Shown here in pieces: positions 7,729 through 16,665 of a stretch of 64,000 nt of DNA. The stretch spans positions 1 to 64,000 of the forward strand of contig JBFWVR010000005.1 of NCBI GenBank assembly GCA_050246635.1. Direction: 5' to 3'. This DNA comes from JBFWVR01 sp050246635 (lineage in GTDB: Bacteria > Acidobacteriota > Vicinamibacteria > Vicinamibacterales > UBA2999). Made by a program: the position numbers and the translations under genes. The notes beneath the pieces were generated by a model. The model worked only from the letters and a program-made list of their open reading frames with translations. It was not told where the DNA came from and did no database searches. The first letter of the stretch is position 1. Each line of letters begins with the position of its first letter.

Positions 7729-9066
7729 GTGACACTCGGACTCGAACCCCAGGACGCTCCCGCCCGGGACGCCGTGCGCGGCACGCTCCGCGTGGCCCTG
7801 CTCGGCTTTGGCACCGTTGGCCGCGCGGTGGCCCGCGCTCTCGTCGAGCCTCCGCCCACCGGGCCGCTCCCCGTGGAGCTCGTCTCCATCTACAACCGTG
7901 GCATCGACCGCAAGCGTGCGTCCTGGGTGCCGTCGCGCGTCGAGTGGACCGAGTCGGTGGAGCGGGCCTTCGCCGACGACATCGACGCGGTCGTCGAGCT
8001 CGTCGGCGGGCTCGATCCGGCCGGCGACTGGGTTGCGCGCGCCCTGGCCACCGGCAAGTCGGTCGTCACGGCGAACAAGCAGCTCATCGCCGAGCGCGGC
8101 GCCGCGCTCGAGGCGCAGGCGCTCGAGCGTGGCGTCGAGATTCGATTCGAGGCCGCCGTCTGTGGCGGCGTCCCCGTCATCAATGCGCTCCGGACCGGGC
8201 TGCGCGGTGACCGGATCCAGCGGCTCGCCGGCCTGCTGAACGGGACGGCGAACTTCATCCTCACGGCGATGGACCGCGAGGGCCAGTCGCTGGACGAGGC
8301 CCTTGCCGAGGCCATCGACCACGGGTATGCCGAAGCCGATCCCACGGCGGACGTCGACGGGCTCGACGCGCTCGCGAAGGTCCGTATCCTGGCCCGGGAG
8401 GCGCTCGGCTGGGAGGTGGCCGCCAGCGACTTCACGTGTCACAGCCTGCGCGGCCTCTCCAGCGTGGACTTCCGGTACGCGAGGCGTCTCGGCTGCACCA
8501 TCCGCCAGGTGGCCTGGGTCGGCCGCGATCCTCATGCCACTGACGAGGCGGCAGGCGCCGTGGGCCCGATGCTCGTCCCGCGGCGATCGCCGCTGGCGTC
8601 GGTGGCGGGCCGCGACAACCTGCTCGTCACCTGGGGCCAGCGCGGCGGGCCGACACGCTTTGCCGGCCGCGGCGCGGGAGGCGATGCGACAGCCGTGGCG
8701 GTGGTCTCCGACCTCCTGCACCTCGCGATCCGCGGTCCCCGAAGCGGCGCCGCGGCCGAGCACCGGCCGGTGCGCCTGGCGGGCGGCGGGCTTGCGCCCC
8801 GGTACGTCCGGCTGACGGTCAACGATCGCCCCGGCATCCTCGCGGCCCTCACGGCCGCCTTCGCCCGCCACGGCATCAACGTCGATGCCGTGCTCCAGGA
8901 GCCTGGCTTCCCCAAGGGGGATCTCCCGTTTGTCGTCACGCTCGAGGCCTGCCGCGTCGCCGAGCTCGAGCGGGCCCTCGCGGAGATCCGCGAGGCGGAC
9001 TTCCATGTCGCCCCGCCACTCGCCTTGGCCATCTTCGACGTTCACGAATCGACTACCACCGCCTGA
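7729..9066 (+). CDS. hom: Homoserine dehydrogenase
   Basis: A 445-residue enzyme that reduces aspartate semialdehyde to homoserine for threonine, methionine and isoleucine synthesis. The longer open frame begins upstream of the terminator. The GTG at 7729 is the likely start because AGGAAGG (7713-7719) lies 9 bp before it and translation must begin after the attenuator. The Rossmann motif GFGTVG is at 26-31, the catalytic-domain signature NGTANFILTAM follows, then EADPTADVDGLDALAK, and a C-terminal ACT domain (RPGILAALTAAFARHGINVD), normally the site of threonine feedback. thrC follows 37 bp downstream, so the two form an operon under the attenuator. Confidence 0.95.
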   Translation: MTLGLEPQDAPARDAVRGTLRVALLGFGTVGRAVARALVEPPPTGPLPVELVSIYNRGIDRKRASWVPSRVEWTESVERAFADDIDAVVELVGGLDPAGDWVARALATGKSVVTANKQLIAERGAALEAQALERGVEIRFEAAVCGGVPVINALRTGLRGDRIQRLAGLLNGTANFILTAMDREGQSLDEALAEAIDHGYAEADPTADVDGLDALAKVRILAREALGWEVAASDFTCHSLRGLSSVDFRYARRLGCTIRQVAWVGRDPHATDEAAGAVGPMLVPRRSPLASVAGRDNLLVTWGQRGGPTRFAGRGAGGDATAVAVVSDLLHLAIRGPRSGAAAEHRPVRLAGGGLAPRYVRLTVNDRPGILAALTAAFARHGINVDAVLQEPGFPKGDLPFVVTLEACRVAELERALAEIREADFHVAPPLALAIFDVHESTTTA

Positions 9067-9103
9067 GCCGCCGGCTCGGGCCATCGAGGAGGCACCCCGT
9101 CCC

Positions 9104-10345
9104 ATGAGTCATGTCACCGGTCTCAGATGTCATCTCTGCCACGCGTCGTACGAGGCGCGGGCTTCCTGGGTGTGTGGTGCCTGTCTCGGGCCCCTCGAGG
9201 TGGTCTACGACTACGAGGCCGCCCGGTCGACCTTCACGCGCGAGGCGATCGGGCGGCGTCCCCACAATCTCTGGCGCTACGCCGAATTGCTCCCGGTGGA
9301 CGCCCCGCGCACGGGGTTCTGGGCCGGATGGACGCCGCTCGTGCCCGTCCCCCGGCTCGGCGCCGCGCTCGGGCTCCGCCGCCTGTTCGTCAAGGACGAC
9401 TCCCTCAACCGCGGCACGTTGTCGTACAAGGACCGCGTGGTCTCGGTGGCCGCGTCACGGGCCGTCGAGTTCGGCATGCCGGTGCTGGCGTGCCCCTCCA
9501 CGGGCAACCTCGCCAACAGCGTCGCCGCACATGCGGCACGGCTCGGCCTGCCATCGGTGGTCTTCGTGCCGGCCGACCTCGAGCCCGCCAAGATCGTCGC
9601 GGCCGGCGCCTGCGGCGCCCGCATCGTGGCCATCGAGGGCAGCTACGACGATGCGAACCGGCTGTGCACCGAGATTGCGGATCGCCATGGGTGGGGGTTC
9701 GCGAACATCAACCTGCGCAGCTACTACGCCGAGGGCGCGAAGACGATGGCCTTCGAGATCGCCGAGCAGCTGGAGTGGCGATTCCCGGCGCACGTGGTCT
9801 CGCCGGTCGCGGGCGGCACGCTGCTGCCGCGGCTGGTCCGCGGCTTCCGGGAACTGCAGCAGCTCGGGCTCGTGGACGGCGAGCTGCCCAGGGTGCATGC
9901 GGCGCAGGCCGCGGGTTCGGCACCCGTCGTCCGGGCGATCCTCGAAGGACAGGAGTTCCCGGATCCGGTGAAGCCGAGGACGATTGCGAAGTCCCTGGCG
10001 ATTGGCAACCCGGCCGACGGGTTCCAGGTCGTGCGCGCGGTCGGCGAGACGGGCGGTACGGGCGAGGTGGCGACCGACCCGGAAATCCTCGCCGCGATCG
10101 AGCTCCTGGCGCGCACCGAAGGCATCTTCACCGAGCCGGCCGGCGGCACGACGGTCGCGGTGACGCGGCGACTCGCCGAGGCCGGCGTGATTGCCCCCGA
10201 CGCACCGACGGTCATCTGCGTGACCGGCAACGGCTTCAAGGCCGTCGACGCGCTGACCGGGGCGTTGCCTACGCCCGTGCGCATCGGCCGCTCCCTGGCG
10301 GCCTTCGAACAGGCGGCGGCGGAGGCGGGCTGGCTGGGGGGCTGA
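9104..10345 (+). CDS. thrC: Threonine synthase
   Basis: A 413-residue PLP enzyme that converts O-phosphohomoserine to threonine. ATG 9104 follows GAGGAGG (9086-9092). The N-terminus carries a small zinc-ribbon-like set of cysteines (C9, C12, C24, C27) seen in part of the family. The PLP lysine is K109 in LSYKDR, and the substrate/phosphate-binding segments PSTGNLANSVAAHA and VAGGTLLPRL are intact. The homoserine kinase that should make its substrate is not in this window. The gene is co-transcribed with hom, and the two share control by the leader at 7505-7679. Confidence 0.95.
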   Translation: MSHVTGLRCHLCHASYEARASWVCGACLGPLEVVYDYEAARSTFTREAIGRRPHNLWRYAELLPVDAPRTGFWAGWTPLVPVPRLGAALGLRRLFVKDDSLNRGTLSYKDRVVSVAASRAVEFGMPVLACPSTGNLANSVAAHAARLGLPSVVFVPADLEPAKIVAAGACGARIVAIEGSYDDANRLCTEIADRHGWGFANINLRSYYAEGAKTMAFEIAEQLEWRFPAHVVSPVAGGTLLPRLVRGFRELQQLGLVDGELPRVHAAQAAGSAPVVRAILEGQEFPDPVKPRTIAKSLAIGNPADGFQVVRAVGETGGTGEVATDPEILAAIELLARTEGIFTEPAGGTTVAVTRRLAEAGVIAPDAPTVICVTGNGFKAVDALTGALPTPVRIGRSLAAFEQAAAEAGWLGG

Positions 10346-10361
10346 GTGCCCCCCCGCGCGC

Positions 10362-10787
10362 TCAGCTGGCGCGCGCTCTCTCGGGCACCTGCTCCGCGCG
10401 CAGTCGTGCGAGGCAGGTCACCTCATGGCCAGGCAGGGCGTCATAGTGCGCCATGCGGCGGTCCCGTCGCCGGCGCGCGAGCTCCACGTCGTCGGTGCGC
10501 AGCGATTCGCGGACGCGGTGCTGACGATAGCCGTCCTGGAGCACCGTGAAGGCCACCCACCAGAAACGGCCGTTCTTCCACAAGTGATGGTTCTCGCTCG
10601 TGCACGACGGCGGCGTCGGCGGTTCGAGACGCGCCTGCGCGGCCGGCGGGGCCGGGGAGGACGAGGGCGCGCGGTCGCCGAGGGACCGCCGGGGGCGGGG
10701 CGCGCGGCGCGCCGCGGCCCGGGGCGTGAGCGGACGCGAGAGGGGCGCCGGCTCGGCGGGGGCGGAGGAGGCAGCGGAATTGGACAT
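10362..10787 (-). CDS. Small protein resembling an integrase arm-binding domain
   Basis: A 141-residue protein. The first 60 residues are Pro/Arg/Ala-rich and probably disordered. Residues about 68-115 (KNGRFWWVAFTVLQDGYRQH, then RESLRTDDVELARRRRD) resemble the N-terminal arm-type DNA-binding domain of tyrosine recombinases, a three-stranded sheet plus helix. No catalytic domain follows, so it may be a stand-alone DNA-binding protein or the remnant of an integrase. It ends 16 bp from the stop of thrC on the opposite strand. Just upstream of its ATG sits an intrinsic terminator (10799-10823), so its expression may be controlled by read-through. Confidence 0.5.
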   Translation of the reverse strand: MSNSAASSAPAEPAPLSRPLTPRAAARRAPRPRRSLGDRAPSSSPAPPAAQARLEPPTPPSCTSENHHLWKNGRFWWVAFTVLQDGYRQHRVRESLRTDDVELARRRRDRRMAHYDALPGHEVTCLARLRAEQVPERARAS

Positions 10788-10798
10788 GGTCGGTACAC

Positions 10799-10823
10799 AA
10801 AAAAACCCGCCTGGTGGCGGGTT
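10799..10823 (-). terminator. Leftward intrinsic terminator just upstream of the 10787 start
   Basis: The stem is AACCCGCC/GGCGGGTT (10804-10811 and 10816-10823) with a 4-nt loop, followed on the minus strand by seven U (complement of the A-run 10799-10805). It ends about 12 nt before the ATG at 10787. No gene lies upstream for 380 bp, so it may be an attenuator of the small gene rather than the end of another transcript. Confidence 0.75.
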
Positions 10824-11187
10824 GGTCGCGTTTGCTTGAAACCGGGGAGCCCTGGTTCAGGACTCCCAGACGACGCCAACCCTGGGGACACGAGTGATAC
10901 ACCGGCAACAGGTCATGCCGCACATCGACATCGTGGTCGCGAAGGGAGTGGTGGCCGTCAGGAACATGCGAGAGTTCTACCGTAGGTCAATCGCGGGCGG
11001 GGGGCAAGGGGGAAGTCGTGTCATAGGCCACTGATTACATCGTCGTCGCACCTTCGGCTGCGGCCACAGATGCACAGATGGAAAGGATGCACAGATGGCA
11101 TGGCAGGGCTAAAGGCCGGGACACGGGGAGGACGGGCCCCATGCCCCGGCGACCACGCCTCGACATGGGGCACCGTCCCTGCCTCAC
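10824..11187. other. Intergenic region, no gene seen
   Basis: I see no protein frame or structural RNA I can name. It includes a short run of CACAGATG units (about 11066-11098), members of the repeat family also present at 14330-14640. If the terminator at 10799 acts as an attenuator, its leader would come from this stretch. Confidence 0.4.
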
Positions 11188-14040
11188 TCAGAACTCGAAC
11201 CGGACGCCGAGCTGCAGCGTGCGGGGATCGAGCGCGCCGTTGACCTGGTTGTAGCGCGGCCCGTTGACGAGGTTGAAGTTCGTGATCGCATTCCCGTTCG
11301 TCACGTTGAACACGTCCACGAGCCCGGTCAGGGCATAGCGCCCGAAGTGCCACGTGCGATCCAGGCGCGCGTTCAGCAGGGCCACCGTGTCCGAGCGATG
11401 CCGTGACAGGTCCTCATACCAGAATCGCTGTGTGCCCGCGTTCGGCAGCGCGAACGAGATCACCCGGGCGTAGTTCCAGCCGCTCTGCACACGGATGTTG
11501 GCGCCGAGCCCGACGGCATAGGGCAGGAGGTAGCGACCCGACGCCCGGAGGCCCCACACCGAGGTCCGCTGACGGTTCGACACGCCGGGGCGCGCATTCG
11601 GGAAGTAGGCCTGCCCGATGGGGTCGGCCTGCGTCAGCGGGCTGTTGCTCGTGCTGTCCGCCGAGCGCAGGTCGTCCTTCCACGTCACGTCCACGCTGGC
11701 GTCCACGAAGAGGCCGCCTCCCAGCCGCAGGTTGTACCCCGCCTCGAACGTGTCGTAGGTTGCCGCGCCCTGGTCCACCGACGCCGGGAGGTTGGCGATC
11801 GTGTTCCGGACAACGCCGCGGAGGCTGGCGGGAACGTCGTGGACGAGGAACGTCTCCCGGCCCGTGATGCCGGTGTCGTAGCCCTCGAGGGCGACCGTTC
11901 GTTCGACGGGAACGGTCAGCGCGTCGACCCACGCCTCGTTGTAGGTCCCGATCTCGTGTGCCGTCGACTTGCGCACCCACGCCAGGCGCACGGCGGAGTC
12001 CCCGGCGAGCTGCTGCTCGAACGAGACACTGACCTCGTCGGTGCGCGGCAACACGAGATCCTCGTCGTACCCCGTCGTCGCGCCGCCGGTGGACGCGACC
12101 AGCGCGCCGAGCTCGCCGGCGCCGTCGTAGCGCCCGTTGCCGTTCGGATCGAGGAACACGTAGGTGCGCGTGTTCGTGCCCCCCGGGTTCACCCCGGCGA
12201 GGGTGCGTGAGAGGTTGTGATGGTAGCGGCCCCAGAAGACCTTCGCAATCGACCGGCCACGGCCCGAGACGTCATACGACAGGCCGACACGCGGCGCCAC
12301 CGACTGGCGGACGAGCAGCGTCCGGCCCGGGGTCTCGACGGCCTCGAACACGTCGGTGAGCAGGGGTTCGCGCCGTGACGCCTCGTAGTAGGGCCGCTGG
12401 CGATCGAACCGGACCCCCGCCGTGACGGTGAGGCGATCGGTGACCGACCAGCGGTCCTGCACGTACGCGGCGGCCCTTGCGTTGCCGTCCGTCGAGGGGA
12501 GCCAGCCCGTGCCGAACGTCGCTGGATCGCCGACGTCGGTCAGGCGGATCTGGCTCGGCACGCCGGCGCGGTCGAGATAGAGGATCGCCCCCGACGCGCC
12601 TGTCTCGCCGGAGCTGCCGCCGTCGTCCAGCCACTCGACGCCGGCCTTGAGGTCATGGCTGCCCGCGCCGCCGGTCGGGAGGTAGTAGCTGGCGGTCGCG
12701 AAGACCTGGGGCTTGCGGGGATTCGACGTCCGGGGGCCCGCGACGCCGCCCTGCGTGAATCCCGCGCCGGAGTCCACGCCCGTCACGAGATCGGTCCGCG
12801 GCGGCGCCGTCCTGAAGTCCGTTGTCGGCTCGAGGGGGAAGTCGTAGCCCCACTGGCCGGCGCTGACCTCCGTGAAGAGGCGATTCGTCCACACACGCTG
12901 CCAGCGGCCCGAGAACATCCAGGCGTAGCTGCTCTGCGCGAGCGTCGAGGCGGGCCCGCGGGTCACCGACAGGCCGCGTCGCGGCTGCTGCTTGTGCTGG
13001 CGCTGGTAGTACCCGGTGATGGTGTCTGCCGCTGTCGGCTTCCACGTCTCCTTCGTCGTGAGGTCATCGACGATGCCGAGGTCGGTCGCCACCGACTCGG
13101 GCACACCCGACTGCGCCTTGTCGATGCGGAAGTGGTTGGCGGCGGCGAAGAACCAGAGGTGGTCCTTCACGATCGGGCCGCCGAGGTCGCCGTGCGTCTC
13201 GCGATAGGAGAGGTTGGGCTGTCCCGTGAACCCGCGGGCGGCGGCGGCCGCGTCGATGTTGTCGCCGACGAAGTCCCGGCCCTCGTAGGCCTGATGGAAG
13301 AGTCCCGCGAGCTCGTTGCCGCCGCTCTTCACCGTCACCAGCACGAGCGCGCCGGGGGTGTTCGTCGTCACGTCGTGACCCGCGGCCACGATCGAGACCT
13401 CGCTGTTGGCGTAGTAGTCCTGGTAGAAGCCGGCGCCGCCGGTGCCTTCGGTCTGGTCCACGCCCTCCGTGAGGACGCGCACCTGGCCACGCATGCCGAA
13501 GGCGTCGTAGCCGGTGGACTGGATCTTGTGGCTGCCGCCGACGTCGAAGCCGCGCATCCGCACGCCCGGCGCCTGTGCGAGGGCGGCCCACAGGTCGGTG
13601 GAGCCCGGCGTGCTCGTCAGCTTCGCCTGGTCCAGCACGCTGCCAATGGTCGTCGACTGCCGGTCGACAACCGGCGCGCCGCCGATGACGGTGACGGTCT
13701 CGCTGACCTGCGCGACGGCAAGCGTGGCATCGACCGTACGGGTCTGGCCCAGCTCGAGCCCGAGCGCCTCGCGCACGACCCGCTGGAAGCCGGCCAGCTC
13801 GAAGGTGAGAGCATAGGTGCCGGCAGGCAGCACCGCGAACCGGTACGTGCCGTTGCTTTCGGTGATGGCGACCTGCGACCCGATGAGCGACGGCGACGTG
13901 GCCGTCACGGTGACGCCGGGCAGGACGCCGCCCTGGTCATCGACGACGGTGCCCGCGATCCGTGTGACCGCGGGCTGGGCCAGGACGACCCCTGGCGTGA
14001 AGGCCAGCAGGGCCGCGAGGACTATTCGGACAAGAGACAT
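11188..14040 (-). CDS. TonB-dependent receptor, Oar-like, with carboxypeptidase-regulatory domain
   Basis: A 950-residue outer-membrane protein. The signal peptide (1-21, ending in PGVVLA) is followed by a carboxypeptidase-regulatory-like beta-sandwich (about 25-105; DDQGGVLPGVTVTATSPSL, GTYALTFELAGF), a plug domain (about 110-250) and a long beta-barrel ending in LGVRFEF, with the terminal Phe of outer-membrane barrels. This architecture is abundant in Acidobacteriota and is usually linked to uptake of glycans, peptides or other large ligands. No substrate-specific neighbour is present. It stands alone, and its 5' region carries a 10-bp hairpin at 14111-14139. Confidence 0.9.
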   Translation of the reverse strand: MSLVRIVLAALLAFTPGVVLAQPAVTRIAGTVVDDQGGVLPGVTVTATSPSLIGSQVAITESNGTYRFAVLPAGTYALTFELAGFQRVVREALGLELGQTRTVDATLAVAQVSETVTVIGGAPVVDRQSTTIGSVLDQAKLTSTPGSTDLWAALAQAPGVRMRGFDVGGSHKIQSTGYDAFGMRGQVRVLTEGVDQTEGTGGAGFYQDYYANSEVSIVAAGHDVTTNTPGALVLVTVKSGGNELAGLFHQAYEGRDFVGDNIDAAAAARGFTGQPNLSYRETHGDLGGPIVKDHLWFFAAANHFRIDKAQSGVPESVATDLGIVDDLTTKETWKPTAADTITGYYQRQHKQQPRRGLSVTRGPASTLAQSSYAWMFSGRWQRVWTNRLFTEVSAGQWGYDFPLEPTTDFRTAPPRTDLVTGVDSGAGFTQGGVAGPRTSNPRKPQVFATASYYLPTGGAGSHDLKAGVEWLDDGGSSGETGASGAILYLDRAGVPSQIRLTDVGDPATFGTGWLPSTDGNARAAAYVQDRWSVTDRLTVTAGVRFDRQRPYYEASRREPLLTDVFEAVETPGRTLLVRQSVAPRVGLSYDVSGRGRSIAKVFWGRYHHNLSRTLAGVNPGGTNTRTYVFLDPNGNGRYDGAGELGALVASTGGATTGYDEDLVLPRTDEVSVSFEQQLAGDSAVRLAWVRKSTAHEIGTYNEAWVDALTVPVERTVALEGYDTGITGRETFLVHDVPASLRGVVRNTIANLPASVDQGAATYDTFEAGYNLRLGGGLFVDASVDVTWKDDLRSADSTSNSPLTQADPIGQAYFPNARPGVSNRQRTSVWGLRASGRYLLPYAVGLGANIRVQSGWNYARVISFALPNAGTQRFWYEDLSRHRSDTVALLNARLDRTWHFGRYALTGLVDVFNVTNGNAITNFNLVNGPRYNQVNGALDPRTLQLGVRFEF

Positions 14041-14110
14041 GGCAGATTCCAGACGCCGCGTAGGGACAGGAGGCGGAAGTCACCACGCCCGGACGGCGGC
14101 CGTACGCGGA

Positions 14111-14139
14111 AACGGCCGCTCGTCGCGGGAGCGGCCGTT
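14111..14139 (-). promoter_or_regulatory. Hairpin in the upstream region of the TonB receptor gene
   Basis: A perfect 10-bp inverted repeat AACGGCCGCT/AGCGGCCGTT with a 9-nt loop lies about 70 bp before the receptor ATG. There is no T-tract, so it is not a terminator. It could be a leader structure or an operator. Confidence 0.4.
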
Positions 14140-14329
14140 CGGGGGCAGGCGTGATCGGCGAGTCAGATCACGACGGTCCGTCAGCGCGCCACCGGCAGGT
14201 GCGCATGCGGCAACACATGGCCATGGGCCGTGCGGCACGGGCAGCGATGTGGTGGAACGGAGACGGCGCGAACACAGTGCGTCCACAGTAGGGCAGACCG
14301 CGATGGCGGGCAACGTTGCAGGCTGTCAT

Positions 14330-14640
14330 AGGCCACAGATGGCACAGGCCACAGATGCCACAAGCCACAGATGGCACAGATTGCACAGATGGGAAAACGA
14401 GACACAGATGCACAGATGACGAGGGATGCACAGATGTCGCATGGCACGGCCCACGGCCCCTCGCCCGCCCGCACATGTTGGCCAGCCCCGGCACCCGTGC
14501 AGGGTGACAGGTCACGACGAGGCTTCGAGATCGCTCCTTCTGCGACAGGGCGACCTGATGGAGCCATCATCTGTGCATCCCTTGTCATCTGTGCATCTGT
14601 GTCAGCGCCCTCATCTGTGCTATCTGTGCTATCCGTGGCC
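14330..14640. repeat. CACAGATG-type short-period repeats
   Basis: Two blocks of degenerate tandem units built on GGCACAGATG or CACAGATG flank a short unique segment: 14332-14437 (CACAGATGGCACAG and variants) and, in inverted orientation, about 14570-14635 (CATCTGTGCATCTGTG). The inverted arrangement could fold into a long imperfect hairpin between the TonB receptor and the BlaI operon. The same family appears at 11066-11098 and 51425-51585. Confidence 0.65.
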
Positions 14641-14678
14641 TACGGAAACTTCCGTTGATATCTACGGAAACTTCCGTA
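14641..14678 (+). promoter_or_regulatory. Double BlaI-type operator overlapping the promoter
   Basis: Two 16-bp inverted repeats, TACGGAAACTTCCGTT (14641-14656) and TACGGAAACTTCCGTA (14663-14678), have centres 22 bp apart, that is on the same helix face. They overlap a -35 TTGATA (14655-14660) and a -10 TATAGG (14677-14682). The next gene is a BlaI/MecI repressor, so autorepression is very likely. Confidence 0.8.
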
Positions 14679-14694
14679 TAGGATCGGACCCATC

Positions 14695-15087
14695 ATGCCA
14701 TCCGCGCCGCGGCCCACCGATGCCGAGCTCGAAGTGCTCCGTGTGATCTGGGATCTCGGGCCTTCCACTGTGCGTCAGATTCACGAGGTGCTCGAGGCCG
14801 CGAAGCCCCGTGGCTACACGACCATCCTCAAGACGATCCAGATCATGACCGACAAGGGACTGCTCGTCCGCGATGCCTCGACACGCAGCCACGTCTACCG
14901 GGCGCGCTGGCCGGAACAGCGCACGAAGCGGCAGCTCGTGCAGGATCTCGTCGCCCGCGCGTTCGATGGCTCCGTCGGCGAGCTGATGCTGCAGGCCCTC
15001 GGCACGGCGCGCCCGTCCGACGACCAGCTCGACGCGCTCGAGGCCCTCATCGCGGAGAAGCGCCGCCGCCGCGACGGCGGGCGGTAG
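14695..15087 (+). CDS. BlaI/MecI-family transcriptional repressor
   Basis: A 130-residue winged-helix repressor. Residues about 8-75 match the family (TDAELEVLRVIWDLGPSTVR, TTILKTIQIMTDKGLL), and the C-terminal helices (RQLVQDLVARAFDGSVGELM) form the dimerisation part that is cut by M56 proteases in known systems. Its gene starts just behind two matched operators and ends 3 bp before the M56-transporter fusion. By analogy with BlaR1-BlaI, the neighbour would inactivate this repressor when its signal arrives, here probably a metal rather than a beta-lactam, because the usual sensor domain is replaced by a transporter. Confidence 0.93.
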   Translation: MPSAPRPTDAELEVLRVIWDLGPSTVRQIHEVLEAAKPRGYTTILKTIQIMTDKGLLVRDASTRSHVYRARWPEQRTKRQLVQDLVARAFDGSVGELMLQALGTARPSDDQLDALEALIAEKRRRRDGGR

Positions 15088-15090
15088 CCG

Positions 15091-16665
15091 ATGCCGGACG
15101 TGCTCACGTGGTGGGCGGGCGTGCTCGTGCACGCGATCTGGCTGGCGCCAGCCGGCGCGGCCGCGGTCTGGCTGGTGATGCGCGTCTCGCCCTCGGCTCC
15201 TACCGGGGAGCGGGCGGCCTGGGCGGGCTGGATGCCCGTGATGGTGGGGGGCGCGACGGTGTTCGCGGCGGTGGCGTGGCCGATCAGGGTGCCACCCGGC
15301 GTGGCCGTCGCCCTGGCCGTCGCCTGGACGATGGGCGCGTTGGTCCGCGGCGCCCTGCTGGCCGGCGCGCTGGCGCGCATCGGGCGGCTGGTCCGCGGTC
15401 CGGTCCATCCGGAGGCGACGGCGATCGCCGCCGAGATGGCCGCCCGGCTTGGGGTGCGAACCTCCATCCGTGTGGTGACGGGCGCCGTTGACGGTCCGTC
15501 ACTCGCCGGCTGGTCGAGGCCGGTCGTCGTGTTGCCCGAGGGGTGGAGCGCCGACGCGACCGACACCGCCGCGTTGATGGCGCACGAGGTCGCGCACGTA
15601 CGGCGGGCCGACATCGTCCTGAACGGCCTGCACGCGATCGTGCGGACGCTGCTCTGGTTCCACCCCGCGGTGTCGTGGCTCCTGGCCCTCGCACGGCAGG
15701 AGCGGGAACGCGACTGCGACCGGCTGGCCGCCACCGCGATTGGCGATCCTCTCGCCTACGCGTCCGCGATCCTGCGGGCCGAACGTCGGCGGGTGACGTC
15801 GTGCGCGCCCGCGGACGATCGGGGGCTGACCGGGCGGATCCGGGCCCTCGCCGGCCACGGGCAGCCGGTGCCCGATGCACCTCCGGCACGTGCCGTCGTC
15901 GGGCTGCTTGCCGCGATGGCCGCCGCGGCGCTGCTTGCCGGCGGTCTCGCCGCGGATGGCGTCTCCGCATCGCCCCCCGGACGCATGGTGGCGCTCGGCG
16001 CCCTTGGCCTGATGCTTGGACTCCGGCACGCGCTCGAACCCGACCACCTGCTCGCCGTGTCCACGTTCGTGGGCCGCGAGCGCACCACGGCGGCGGCCAC
16101 GCGACTTGGCGTGTCATGGGGGATCGGGCACACCGCGGCGGTGGTGGCGGTCGGGGTGCTCGCCGCCGCGCTGCATCAGGGCCTGCCGCCGCGGCTCTCG
16201 GACGGCTTCGAGCTGCTGGTGGCGGTGGTGCTGCTCGGGCTCGGTGCGCGTGCGCTGCTGGACGGCTGGCGGCAGGGGCGCGGCGGTGCCGTCCGGTGGC
16301 ACACGCACGACGGCGTCGCGCACGCGCACGGCGGCGCGGCCGACCACCTGCACGTCGGGAGTGTCACGCTCGCCCGCCGGCCGTTGATGGTCGGCGCGTT
16401 GCACGGACTCGCGGGCAGCGGCGCGCTGACCGCGTTCGTCATGGCGAGCCTGCCGACGGCAGCGGCGCAAGTGGCCGGGCTGCTGGTGTTCGGCGCTGGT
16501 TCCACGCTCGGCATGGCGGCGCTTGCCGCGTGCGCGGGCTGGCCGCTCGCCAGGTTCGTGCATCGCCCCGCCGTGGGGGCGGGGTTCTCCGCGGTGTCCG
16601 GCGTGCTCTCGATGGCCTACGCCCTCGTCCTCGGAGCGCCGATCCTGGGAGGCTGGTGGCTGTGA
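15091..16665 (+). CDS. M56 (BlaR1-type) metalloprotease fused to a Ni/Co-type transporter
   Basis: A 524-residue membrane protein made of two parts in one uninterrupted frame. Residues 1-290 are a BlaR1-like M56 peptidase: N-terminal membrane segments, the zinc motif HEVAH at 165-169, the downstream ARQERERDCD (201-210) with the expected acidic ligand, and a further hydrophobic segment at 268-288. Residues about 297-524 match UreH/NicO-like nickel-cobalt transporters: GLRHALEPDHLLAVS (H313, D318, H319), GIGH (H347), a His-rich loop at 404-421 (WHTHDGVAHAHGG...H.H) and GALHGLAGSGAL (H438). In BlaR1 the C-terminal part is the beta-lactam sensor; here it is a transporter. The gene sits between a BlaI repressor and a TonB receptor with a GTGA overlap. 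Metal-triggered cleavage of BlaI is my inference. Confidence 0.85.
   Translation: MPDVLTWWAGVLVHAIWLAPAGAAAVWLVMRVSPSAPTGERAAWAGWMPVMVGGATVFAAVAWPIRVPPGVAVALAVAWTMGALVRGALLAGALARIGRLVRGPVHPEATAIAAEMAARLGVRTSIRVVTGAVDGPSLAGWSRPVVVLPEGWSADATDTAALMAHEVAHVRRADIVLNGLHAIVRTLLWFHPAVSWLLALARQERERDCDRLAATAIGDPLAYASAILRAERRRVTSCAPADDRGLTGRIRALAGHGQPVPDAPPARAVVGLLAAMAAAALLAGGLAADGVSASPPGRMVALGALGLMLGLRHALEPDHLLAVSTFVGRERTTAAATRLGVSWGIGHTAAVVAVGVLAAALHQGLPPRLSDGFELLVAVVLLGLGARALLDGWRQGRGGAVRWHTHDGVAHAHGGAADHLHVGSVTLARRPLMVGALHGLAGSGALTAFVMASLPTAAAQVAGLLVFGAGSTLGMAALAACAGWPLARFVHRPAVGAGFSAVSGVLSMAYALVLGAPILGGWWL

Noticed and set aside
10840..10900. Possible tRNA from a GGTTCA-containing stretch
   Set aside because: No 5-bp T stem, anticodon arm or acceptor pairing could be built on either strand.
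12655..14154. 499-residue rightward frame opposite the first TonB receptor
   Set aside because: Antisense shadow without a recognisable protein pattern.
15543..16661. 5' extension of the second TonB receptor frame
   Set aside because: The open frame upstream of 16662 is out-of-frame reading of the M56-transporter gene; the receptor's signal peptide starts at 16662.
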